Below, one piece after another: positions 8,099-15,284 of a stretch of 64,000 nt of DNA. The first letter of the stretch is position 1; each line of letters opens with the position of its first letter. The translations under genes were made by a program, and so were the position numbers. The stretch comes from Alienimonas sp043951915 (GTDB taxonomy: Bacteria > Planctomycetota > Planctomycetia > Planctomycetales > Planctomycetaceae). The notes under the pieces are model-generated. The model was not told the origin of the DNA, did not search any database, and saw only the letters and a list, made by a program, of their open reading frames with translations. The DNA is taken from positions 5,597-69,596 of the forward strand of contig NZ_JBINJD010000007.1 in the NCBI RefSeq assembly GCF_043951915.1, in the 5' to 3' direction.

Positions 8099-9664
8099 AT
8101 GCCGCGTCGACGGCGGGGCGGGCCCCCGCAAGAGCGATCCCGAAGCCCCGGTCGAGCTTCCCAGAACCCGACGGACGCTCCGCAGCCGGCGGATCTGACC
8201 GTCCGCCTGACCGAACTGGTCGCCGCCGCCTTCGCCGGCGTGCTGGTGACGAGCGACGAGCCGGAGGAAGTGCTCCGCGACCTCGCCCGCCTGTGCGGCG
8301 AACGCAAGTGGAACCTCGCCACCTGGACCGCCGACAGGGACGAAGAGGGCCCCGCCGACCCGCTCGCCGCCGTGAAGGCCCTGCCGGCCTCCGGCGACGG
8401 CGAGACGCCCTCGCTGTTGGCGATGGTGCACGCGCACCGGTACTTTCAGTCCGCCGAACTGCTGGCGGCGATCCGGGCCACGTTGGCCGCGGGCAAGACC
8501 CGCCGCACCTGCTTGGTCCTGATCCAGCCGACGGCGGACCTGCCGCCGGAGCTGAAGCGGGACTTCGCGGTCCTCGAGCACCCGCTGCCCGGCCGGGAGG
8601 AGCTCGACGGCGTGGCGAAGGGCGTCGCCACGGAAGCCGGCGAACTGCCCGTGGAGATGTGGGCGGTGCTGGACGCCGCCGCGGGGCTGACCCGCTCGGA
8701 GGCGGAGAACGCTTTCGCCCTGTCGCTGGTCCGGCACGGCAAGCTGGACCCCGACCCGCTGTGGGAGCTGAAGGCGAAGCAGCTGACCGGCTCCGGGTCG
8801 CTGACCCTCCACCGTAATGGTCCCGGCTTCGACTCCCTCGGCGGCCTGAACGCCCTCAAGGTCTTCTGCCGCTCCGCCCTGACCAACCGGCACCCGCACG
8901 CCGAGCCGAAGGGCGTCTTGCTCCTGGGTATGCCCGGAACCGGCAAATCGGCGTTCGCCAAGGCCCTCGGCAGCGAGGTCGGCCGGCCGACGCTGTCGCT
9001 GGACGTCGGCGGCCTCATGGGTTCGCTCGTGGGCCAGTCGGAGGAGAACACGCGGCGGGCGTTGGCGACGGTGGAGGCGATGGCCCCCTGCGTACTGTTC
9101 GTCGACGAGATCGAGAAGGCCCTCGCCGGCACGTCCGGCGGGCAGCACGACAGCGGCGTCGGCACGCGGATGCTCGGCACGCTGTTGAGTTGGCTGGCGG
9201 ACCGCCCGCGGGGCGTGTTCGCCGTGGCGACCAGCAACGACGCCAGCCAGTTGCCGGCGGAACTGACCCGGTCCGGCCGGTTCGACGCGACGTTCTTTCT
9301 GGACCTGCCCGCCGCCGAGGAGAGGTCTCTCATCTGGGACCGCTACCGGGCGGAGTACGGCATCGACGCCGGCGACCAGCCCGCCGACGACGAGGGCTGG
9401 ACCGGGGCGGAGATCGAGTCCTGCTGCCGCCTCAGCGCCCTGCTGGGCGTGCCCTTGAAGCAAGCCGCGGCCTACGTCGTGCCGGTCAGCGAGAGCGGCC
9501 GGGAGCAGTTGTCGAAGCTGCGAAGCTGGGCCGACGGCCGCTGCCTGGACGCCGAGGGCGGGGGGCCGTACCGGCGTCGCGATCGCCAGCCGCAGGGCGA
9601 TCAAGAGCGGCCCCGCCGCAACACGCAGCGGAAGCCGCCGGGCGAGAACTACTCGCTGAACTGA
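8099..9664 (+). CDS. Ycf46-like AAA+ ATPase
   Basis: A 521-residue ATPase with a clear AAGGAG site upstream of ATG 8099. Residues about 30-230 are a Ycf46-type N-terminal region (SLLAMVHAHRYFQSAELLAA is characteristic). The AAA module has Walker A GMPGTGKS (277-284), Walker B VLFVDEIE (332-339), sensor 1 ATSN (377-380), an Arg-finger segment RSGR (391-394) and a sensor-2-like GWTGAEIESCCR (about 433-444). The tail is basic. With DUF1257 and DUF2997 upstream it forms a recurring three-gene set. Its substrate is unknown; the possible clamp-like protein downstream hints at DNA-related work, but that is inference. Confidence 0.82.
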   Translation: MPRRRRGGPPQERSRSPGRASQNPTDAPQPADLTVRLTELVAAAFAGVLVTSDEPEEVLRDLARLCGERKWNLATWTADRDEEGPADPLAAVKALPASGDGETPSLLAMVHAHRYFQSAELLAAIRATLAAGKTRRTCLVLIQPTADLPPELKRDFAVLEHPLPGREELDGVAKGVATEAGELPVEMWAVLDAAAGLTRSEAENAFALSLVRHGKLDPDPLWELKAKQLTGSGSLTLHRNGPGFDSLGGLNALKVFCRSALTNRHPHAEPKGVLLLGMPGTGKSAFAKALGSEVGRPTLSLDVGGLMGSLVGQSEENTRRALATVEAMAPCVLFVDEIEKALAGTSGGQHDSGVGTRMLGTLLSWLADRPRGVFAVATSNDASQLPAELTRSGRFDATFFLDLPAAEERSLIWDRYRAEYGIDAGDQPADDEGWTGAEIESCCRLSALLGVPLKQAAAYVVPVSESGREQLSKLRSWADGRCLDAEGGGPYRRRDRQPQGDQERPRRNTQRKPPGENYSLN

Positions 9665-9695
9665 CCGCCGGTCCCGTCCGCAATCCCCTCTATCA

Positions 9696-9723
9696 CGCCC
9701 CGGCATTTCGCCGGGGCGTTTTT
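9696..9723 (+). terminator. Intrinsic terminator after the AAA ATPase
   Basis: A CGCCCCGG / CCGGGGCG stem (9696-9703 with 9711-9718), a 7-nt loop and a T5 run. It lies 34 bp before the start of the next gene. Confidence 0.8.
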
Positions 9724-9756
9724 CATTTCCCACCCATTACACCCACAGGAGCCGCC

Positions 9757-10797
9757 ATGACGCTGCTGATCGGCCCGCCGCGACGCGGGCGAACCCAAGA
9801 CGACCCGGATCTGCCCGACGCCGAGACGGACCACGGGGCCGCGGAGGTCACCGTGCTGGACGAGGAGCGGGATCACCGCGAACAGGACCCCGCCGCACGG
9901 CTGCGGGAGGACGCCGCCGCGGTGCGGCTGCACGTGAGTTGGCCCGGACTCAGACGCACCCTCAGTGCCGAGCAAAAGGACGAGGCGGCGAGCCCGTTCG
10001 ACGCCGAGAGCGGCAGCCTGTCCGCCAGCAAGAAGCTGCTGGACACCAAGCACCCGGCCCTGCGGGCCGCCGCCAAGGTGCGGCACGCCGCGGTCAGCCA
10101 CTGGAAGTCGGCGAGCCTGCCGTACCCGGAGGCCGGCGTCCGCCTGCTGCCCCGCACCGACCTGCCGGCGTTCGAGCGGCGGATGACGGACCTGCAGGCC
10201 GAACTGGCCGACGCCGCCGCGGAGGTCGACCGCTGCCGGGACGAACTGGTCTCCCGGGCCCGCCGCCGGCTGGGCGACCTGTTCGATCCGACCGACTACC
10301 CGCCCAGCCTCGCCCCGCTGTTCGGGCTGTCTTGGGACCTGCCGGCGGTGGAGCCCCCGGACTACCTCCGCCGGCTCAGCCCCCGTCTGTACCGGCAGGA
10401 GTGCGACCGGGTGCGGCAACGGTTTGAGCAGGCCGTGCAGTTGGCAGAGCAGGCCTTCGCCGCCGAACTGGCCCAGTTGGTCGAACACCTGCGGGAACGG
10501 CTCACCGGCGGCGAGAACGGCGGGCCGCGGGTGTTCCGCGACAGCGCCGTCGAGAACCTCGCGGAGTTCTTCCAGCGGTTCCGGCGCCTGAACGTGAACA
10601 GCAGTCCGGAGCTGGACGCCGTGGTCGCCGAGGCGGAGGGCCTGATGCGGGGCGTGGACCCGGCTGACCTGCGGGCCAGCACCGGCGTCGGCTGGCTGCG
10701 GGACCGCGTGCGGGAGGGGCTGTCAGGGGTGTCAGGGGCTCTGGACGAGTTGCTGACCGACGCCCCCCGCCGCCGCGTGCTGCGGAGCCCGCGATGA
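9757..10797 (+). CDS. Hypothetical coiled-coil protein of the AAA cassette
   Basis: A 346-residue protein from ATG 9757, preceded by CAGGAG. The first about 45 residues are acidic and disordered. The rest is strongly helical, with long amphipathic stretches around 130-170 (RMTDLQAELADAAAEVDRCR) and 215-250 (rich in Gln, Glu and Arg) that predict coiled coils. No catalytic motif is visible. Its stop overlaps the next gene's start (ATGA), so the two are coupled. A 17-bp repeat copy is embedded near the C-terminus, read as LSGVSGA. I do not recognise the family; it could be a structural or adaptor partner of the ATPase. Confidence 0.7.
   Translation: MTLLIGPPRRGRTQDDPDLPDAETDHGAAEVTVLDEERDHREQDPAARLREDAAAVRLHVSWPGLRRTLSAEQKDEAASPFDAESGSLSASKKLLDTKHPALRAAAKVRHAAVSHWKSASLPYPEAGVRLLPRTDLPAFERRMTDLQAELADAAAEVDRCRDELVSRARRRLGDLFDPTDYPPSLAPLFGLSWDLPAVEPPDYLRRLSPRLYRQECDRVRQRFEQAVQLAEQAFAAELAQLVEHLRERLTGGENGGPRVFRDSAVENLAEFFQRFRRLNVNSSPELDAVVAEAEGLMRGVDPADLRASTGVGWLRDRVREGLSGVSGALDELLTDAPRRRVLRSPR
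10722..10738 (-). repeat. 17-bp double-octamer repeat, copy 3 (inverted)
   Basis: Reads GTCAGGGGTGTCAGGGG on the plus strand, the exact reverse complement of copy 1. It lies within the coiled-coil protein gene. Confidence 0.8.
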
Positions 10798-11054
10798 GCG
10801 GCGTCGTGCAGGAGTTGTTCGTCACCGCCGACGGCTCGGCTCGCGGTCTCTACGGCGAGCTGATTGACACGAACTCGATCGGCCGTTGTTCGATCGCCCG
10901 AGCCAGCCATGTGGAGCCGCATCCAGACGGCGGCTGGACCGCGGAGCTGTCCCCCAGCGGCGGGCCGGTCCTCGGGCCGTTCCCGCTGCGGAGCGACGCG
11001 TTGACCGCGGAGGCCGACTGGCTGACCCGCAACCTGCTGAACGGGCCGGGCTGA
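10794..11054 (+). CDS. Small conserved-looking hypothetical protein
   Basis: An 86-residue protein whose ATG overlaps the preceding stop (ATGA). It contains SIARASHVEPHPDGGWTAEL and GGPVLGPFPLRSDALTAEAD, a beta-rich pattern I recall from small proteins in planctomycete accessory regions. It has no known function, no signal peptide and no membrane segment. Coupling suggests it is made together with the coiled-coil protein. Confidence 0.65.
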   Translation: MSGVVQELFVTADGSARGLYGELIDTNSIGRCSIARASHVEPHPDGGWTAELSPSGGPVLGPFPLRSDALTAEADWLTRNLLNGPG

Positions 11055-11088
11055 AACGCCCGGCGAGGACCCACTGCGACCGCCCCCG

Positions 11089-11130
11089 AAGCGGCGGATC
11101 GGCCCGGTGCCGGTCCGCCGCTTTCTCTTT
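11089..11130 (+). terminator. Hairpin plus T-rich tract
   Basis: AAGCGGCGGA (11089-11098) pairs with TCCGCCGCTT (11114-11123), followed by TCTCTTT. It is the third example in this cassette of a stem and T-rich run between two genes. Confidence 0.65.
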
Positions 11131-11164
11131 CCCCACCTCCAACCATCACGAACAGGAGCACGTT

Positions 11165-11371
11165 ATGCCCCAACACGAACTGAACCGGCGGATCGCCGCG
11201 GCGACCGGCGAGAGCGTCGGCGCCATCGCCCGGATGGGCTTTCAGCTGGACGGCCCGCCGAGCTTCACGCACCTCGACGACGACCTCGGCCCCATCGACT
11301 GGGACGCCGAGCAGGCCGCTCGCCGCAGCGACCCCGCCCGGTGCGGACGCGGACGCGTCGCCTTCCACTGA
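11165..11371 (+). CDS. Small hypothetical protein
   Basis: A 68-residue protein with a strong AGGAG site before ATG 11165. It begins MPQHELNRRIAAATGESVGA, an HTH-like or helical N-terminus, followed by an acidic part (LDDDLGPIDWDAEQAA). I recall similar short proteins in planctomycete mobile regions; the function is unknown. It is bracketed on both sides by hairpin/T-tract elements, so it may be transcribed or attenuated separately. Confidence 0.6.
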   Translation: MPQHELNRRIAAATGESVGAIARMGFQLDGPPSFTHLDDDLGPIDWDAEQAARRSDPARCGRGRVAFH

Positions 11372-11390
11372 ACCGAAGGCGGCTTCCTGA

Positions 11391-11425
11391 GCGGCGGCGG
11401 GTTCGTCCCCGCCGCCGGCCTTTTC
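11391..11425 (+). terminator. Intrinsic terminator-like hairpin
   Basis: GCGGCGGCGGG (11391-11401) pairs with CCCCGCCGCC (11407-11416) around a TTCG-type loop, followed by GGCCTTTTCC. Confidence 0.7.
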
Positions 11426-11459
11426 CTTCATCCCCTGCACCCGAACACGAGAGGGCCGC

Positions 11460-12983
11460 ATGCCCCCGATCACGCTGCCCCGGCGGACGCTGCACGCGTT
11501 CCGGACCGTGGCCAAGAAACACTTCGGGCTCAAAGCCCGCGACGACGGCCCCTGCGTCCGCGTCGACGCCGGCGGCGAAGGCGGAACCCGCCTCACCGCA
11601 GCCGGCCCTGACGGACGCGGCGTCAGCTTATACATCCCCGGCGATCGTCCGCCCGCCGGGCTGGTCCTGCCGTTCGATCTGCTGTCACAGGCCGGAGCCG
11701 CCAAGAACGGCGACGTGCAACTGTCCGAAGCGGACCGCGGCGACGCCTTGGTCGCCAACTGGGACGAGCGGGGCGTTCCCCGCAGTATCCGCGGCACCTT
11801 GGAGAAGAAGGACCGGGACCGGGCGGCGAACTTCGCCCCGCCGGCGGTCCCTGGGTGGACCGACCCCGGCGAGGACTTCGGCGACGCCCTCAGAGCCGCC
11901 TGCGAGGTCACGGACATCGAGTCGACCCGCTATGCCCTCGGCTGCGTGCGGCTCGATCCCGCCGCCGGGCGGATCGAAGCGACCGACAGTCATCACCTGC
12001 TGATCGCCCGCGGGTTCCGGTTCGGCTTCGGGGAGCCCGTCCTCTTGTCCGCTCCGCACGTTCTCTCCGCCGCCCCGCTGCGACGGCACGACGTCCGGGT
12101 CGCGTTCGTCCCCGCTGGGAAAGCCGCCGGGATCGTCGTGCTGTCGGCCGGCGACTGGACGGTCTGGACGCCGGAGGCCCGGGACGCCCGGTTCCCGGAG
12201 CTGGACCGGGTCGTGCCCGGCGGCGAGGGGAAGGCGAGGGTCTCCCTCAGCACGATCGACGCCGCCTTCCTGTCGGACCGCCTCGACAGCCTGCCCGGGG
12301 CCGGCGACGACCGGAAGCCGGTCACGTTGGAGGCGAAAGACGGCGCGTTCCTGATCCGCGCCGCGGAGGAAGGCGGCACGCCGGTGGAGCTGGCGACGGG
12401 ATCATCGCAGGTCACCGGCACGGCGATCTGCGTGGCGGACCGCCGGTTCGTCGCCAGAGCGCTGACGAACGGCTGCACTGACCTGGCGATGTTCGGCCCG
12501 GAGGAGCCGGTGCGGTGCGACGCCGGCGGCGACGGTCCCGGCACGACGGTCGTCTTCGCCACGCTGGCCGGCGACCCGGTCCCGGCGAAGGACGCGGTGA
12601 GGCTGACCGCCAACGCCCCCGCGGCGACGAACCGGCAAACTGCCCCTGACACCCCTGACGCGGTCCGCGACGCCCACGTCACTCACCCCGCTCCCCAGAA
12701 GAGGGCCTCGCCCCAGATGCCTCGCAACCGCATCACCCAGAACCTAAACGGGTACACGACCAACCGCAGCAATGGCCACGCCGTCCGCGGCGACGAGAAC
12801 CCCGACGGCCCGCCGGACCACGACGCCCTGCTGGAGCGGGTCTCCGCCCTCGGCGGCACGCTGTCCGAGGCGGCCTCGGAGGCCAGATCGCTGGCGACAG
12901 ACCTCCGCAAGCTGAAGAAGCGGAACCGGACGGTGACCAGCGCCCTCGCCGGGCTGAAGCGGCTCGGCTCCCTGGTCGTCTGA
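11460..12983 (+). CDS. Possible sliding-clamp-like (DnaN-fold) protein
   Basis: A 507-residue protein from ATG 11460, with GAGAGGG upstream. The middle part reads RYALGCVRLDPAAGRIEATD followed by SHHLLIARGF, a pattern reminiscent of bacterial beta-clamp subunits (strand, turn, ATDSHRL-like segment). It then continues with paired strands and FPELDRVVP, again as in DnaN repeats. About 100 C-terminal residues are disordered and helical (LRKLKKRNRTVTSALAGLK), and a 17-bp repeat copy is embedded there (read as APDTPDA). A clamp fold would make this a replication or repair platform for the cassette. That is inference from motif resemblance only; no structure comparison was possible. Confidence 0.55.
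   Translation: MPPITLPRRTLHAFRTVAKKHFGLKARDDGPCVRVDAGGEGGTRLTAAGPDGRGVSLYIPGDRPPAGLVLPFDLLSQAGAAKNGDVQLSEADRGDALVANWDERGVPRSIRGTLEKKDRDRAANFAPPAVPGWTDPGEDFGDALRAACEVTDIESTRYALGCVRLDPAAGRIEATDSHHLLIARGFRFGFGEPVLLSAPHVLSAAPLRRHDVRVAFVPAGKAAGIVVLSAGDWTVWTPEARDARFPELDRVVPGGEGKARVSLSTIDAAFLSDRLDSLPGAGDDRKPVTLEAKDGAFLIRAAEEGGTPVELATGSSQVTGTAICVADRRFVARALTNGCTDLAMFGPEEPVRCDAGGDGPGTTVVFATLAGDPVPAKDAVRLTANAPAATNRQTAPDTPDAVRDAHVTHPAPQKRASPQMPRNRITQNLNGYTTNRSNGHAVRGDENPDGPPDHDALLERVSALGGTLSEAASEARSLATDLRKLKKRNRTVTSALAGLKRLGSLVV
12643..12659 (+). repeat. 17-bp double-octamer repeat, copy 4
   Basis: CCCCTGAC, one A, CCCCTGAC, identical to copy 1. It lies in frame inside the disordered tail of the clamp-like protein. 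Confidence 0.8.
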
Positions 12984-13019
12984 CGGGTTCCCGTTTCGCA
13001 ATACTCGAAGGAGAGCGAC

Positions 13020-13496
13020 ATGCTGAAGCTGAACGCGGGCCTGTCCCGCAAGGTCGGCCTGCCGAACTACGGCAGCCGGGGAGCCATGGTGAACGTGGAG
13101 ATCGAACTGCCCGCCGACGTGCTGAAGGACCCGGAGAAGTTGCGTCGGCAGGTCCGCGGCTGTTTCGAGACGCTGCGGGTCGCCGTCGACGAGGAGCTGG
13201 GCGTCACACCCGAGACCGGCGACGACGTGCAGGAGGAACGCTGGCGTCCGACCGCGGACCCGCGGCGGAACGACACGAACGGCCGCGTCCCCGACGGCAC
13301 CGGCTACGCCGGTAACGGCCGCTGCTCACTGCCGTGTACGGAAAAGCAGGTGCGGGCGTTGCACGCCTTCAGCCGCAGGGCCGGGGCGGACTTGGCCGCC
13401 GAGTTGCGGCGTTTGGGCGTGACCACCGCGGAGGACCTGTCCCGCCGGCAGGCCAGCGAGGCGATCGACCGGTTCAAGGAGAAGGCGGAAGCCTGA
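13020..13496 (+). CDS. Conserved-looking protein with C-terminal helical domain
   Basis: A 158-residue protein following a GAAGGAG site. The N-terminus (MLKLNAGLSRKVGLPNYGSR, then VNVEIELPADVL) looks beta-rich. A Pro/Asp-rich linker leads to a helical C-terminus, TEKQVRALHAFSRRAGADLA, then LRRLGVTTAEDLSRRQASEA. I recall the combination from planctomycete accessory cassettes, with no known function. A decayed second copy of its C-terminal half, with the same type of terminator after it, lies at 60329-60515. It ends the cassette, followed by a strong terminator. Confidence 0.7.
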   Translation: MLKLNAGLSRKVGLPNYGSRGAMVNVEIELPADVLKDPEKLRRQVRGCFETLRVAVDEELGVTPETGDDVQEERWRPTADPRRNDTNGRVPDGTGYAGNGRCSLPCTEKQVRALHAFSRRAGADLAAELRRLGVTTAEDLSRRQASEAIDRFKEKAEA

Positions 13497-13513
13497 AGCG
13501 CCCCCGCGAGCGA

Positions 13514-13552
13514 CCCCGCCCCGCCCGGGGTTCGGGCGGGGCGGGGTTTTCG
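13514..13552 (+). terminator. Strong intrinsic terminator ending the cassette
   Basis: A long GC stem (CCCCGCCCCGCCCG with CGGGCGGGGCGGGG) and a GGTT-containing loop, followed by TTTT and CGCTTT. A sequence-related terminator follows the decayed gene copy at 60.5 kb. Confidence 0.85.
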
Positions 13553-13760
13553 CTTTAGCCGTCGGCGATCCGGCGCGAGCTCGGACGCCCCGCCCCCGGC
13601 GTCCTCCTGCCGGGGCGGCGTCCCCACGTTCGGCCTCACGGGCCGAACGTCGCCCGAGAATCTTTGGCCCCGTTCGGGGACGGCCGTCGCATGGGCCCGT
13701 GCGGGGCCGCCGGGCCGCCCCGCCGCACCCCCCGACGCTCCCGCGACGAAAGCACGCTCT

Positions 13761-14795
13761 TTGCCCCGCCCCCCGCGTTTCTCCCCACGATCCGGGCGGC
13801 CCTGTCGCCGCCGCTCCGGCTTCACGCTGATCGAACTGCTGGTGGTGATCGCAATTATTGCGATCCTGGTCTCCCTGCTGCTGCCCGCCGTGCAGCAGGC
13901 CCGCGAGGCCGCCCGGGGGATCCAGTGCCGGAACAACCTCAAGCAGCTCGGGCTCGCCCTGCACAACTACCACGGCGTCTATAAGGCGTTCCCGGCCGCC
14001 CGGCTGTCGCGGTCGCCCAAGTACGGGCAGATGGTCGCCCTGCTGCCGTATATCGAGCAGGGCAACCTCGCCGGGATGTTCGACGAGACGGCCCCCGGCG
14101 GCTTCGCCGATCCCGTGAACCAGGAGGTGGCGAACACCCGGGTCGGCCTGATCCGCTGCCCGTCGAACCCCTCGGACGCCCCCGTGAAAATGCGGGAGTC
14201 CAGCCGGACCGGGCAGTATTACGGCGACTTCATCACCGCGACCGGCACGACGTCCGACCCCAACGACCCGACGATCCTCACCGGGCAGGGGAACGACTAC
14301 TGGGTCAACCACGGCATTAACTCGTCGAGTTACGCCCTCTACACCGACTCCGGGGTCTCGCCGAACCCCATTATGAAGGGCGACAGCCCGAGCATGCGGG
14401 ACGTGACCGACGGCCTGTCGAACACGCTGATGGTCGTCGAGCACGCCGGCTACGACCAACACTACGTCGCCGGCGTCGGCATGCCGATGCCGGAGTCGGA
14501 CGTCACGCTGGACCAGCCGGGGTCCTGGGGCACCTGGCTGGGGTGGTGCGCCTTCATGATCCAGACCTACCCGAACTACACGCCGGAGACGTACCCGAAA
14601 AATCTCTCCAACATCCCGTCCGGCACGGAATGCGCGATTAATTGCAACAACTCGCAGGGCGTGTTCGGGTTCCACCCGGGCGGGGCGAACGTCGTGCACG
14701 GCGACGGCAGCGTGCGGATGCTCAACGAGAGCATGGACGGGGCCGTGCTGATGTTCATGGCGACCCGGGACGGGCGAGAGGTCTTCTCCGAATGA
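13761..14795 (+). CDS. DUF1559 domain protein with prepilin-type N-terminus
   Basis: A 344-residue protein from TTG 13761. The type IV prepilin-like segment GFTLIELLVVIAIIAILVSL starts near residue 20, followed by LLPAVQQAREAARGIQC and NNLKQLGLALHNYHG, the DUF1559 signature. The C-terminus has the typical GFHPGGANVVHGDGSVR. This is a greatly expanded planctomycete family of secreted, pseudopilin-like proteins of unknown function. The downstream lipoprotein gene overlaps it by an ATGA, a standard pairing. Confidence 0.92.
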   Translation: MPRPPRFSPRSGRPCRRRSGFTLIELLVVIAIIAILVSLLLPAVQQAREAARGIQCRNNLKQLGLALHNYHGVYKAFPAARLSRSPKYGQMVALLPYIEQGNLAGMFDETAPGGFADPVNQEVANTRVGLIRCPSNPSDAPVKMRESSRTGQYYGDFITATGTTSDPNDPTILTGQGNDYWVNHGINSSSYALYTDSGVSPNPIMKGDSPSMRDVTDGLSNTLMVVEHAGYDQHYVAGVGMPMPESDVTLDQPGSWGTWLGWCAFMIQTYPNYTPETYPKNLSNIPSGTECAINCNNSQGVFGFHPGGANVVHGDGSVRMLNESMDGAVLMFMATRDGREVFSE

Positions 14796-15220
14796 CCCGT
14801 TCCGAAGGCCCCGCGGTTCGCCGCCGCGGCCCCCGCGGGCAGCTCGCCCTGCTCGCCGCCGCGGCGGCGCTGGTCGGCTGCGGGGAGGAGGCCGCCGTCT
14901 CCACCGTCGCCGGGCGGGCGCTGGTGGACGGGGAGCCGGCCGGGGGCGTGTACGTCGTGTTCCACCCGCCGGCGACCGGCGAGGGACCGCCGATCGCCGT
15001 CCGCACCGCAGACGACGGGACCTACTCCAAAACGCTGCCCGCGGCGGGCGAGTACGCCGTGACCGCCTTCTGGCCCGCGGTGATCGAGCGGGAGGAGGAG
15101 ACGGTCGAGGGGCCGGACCGGCTCCGGGGTCGCTACCGCAGTCCCGGCCGGCCGGCCCTCACGGCGTCCGTCGCCGGGGGAAAGAACGAACTGCCGCCGA
15201 TCGAATTGAAAACTCGATAG
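14792..15220 (+). CDS. Small lipoprotein, carboxypeptidase-regulatory-like domain
   Basis: A 142-residue protein whose start overlaps the DUF1559 stop. After an Arg-rich N-terminus, a hydrophobic helix ends in the lipobox ALVGC (Cys about residue 30). The mature part (VAGRALVDGEPAGGVYVVFH, then DGTYSKTLPAAGEYAVTAFW) matches the Ig-like transthyretin/carboxypeptidase-regulatory fold that often partners DUF1559 proteins. It is probably an envelope-anchored partner; the function is unknown. Confidence 0.8.
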   Translation: MTRSEGPAVRRRGPRGQLALLAAAAALVGCGEEAAVSTVAGRALVDGEPAGGVYVVFHPPATGEGPPIAVRTADDGTYSKTLPAAGEYAVTAFWPAVIEREEETVEGPDRLRGRYRSPGRPALTASVAGGKNELPPIELKTR

Positions 15221-15284
15221 CGCCCGCGTTGCGACAGCCTTTTTTATCTCCCCGCATTCAATTACTCGGATCAGGTCGGCTCGG

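Noticed and set aside
7742..9733. 663-codon open frame on the minus strand
   Set aside because: Antisense to the Ycf46-like ATPase, which has clear AAA motifs. Composition of the minus frame is low-complexity.
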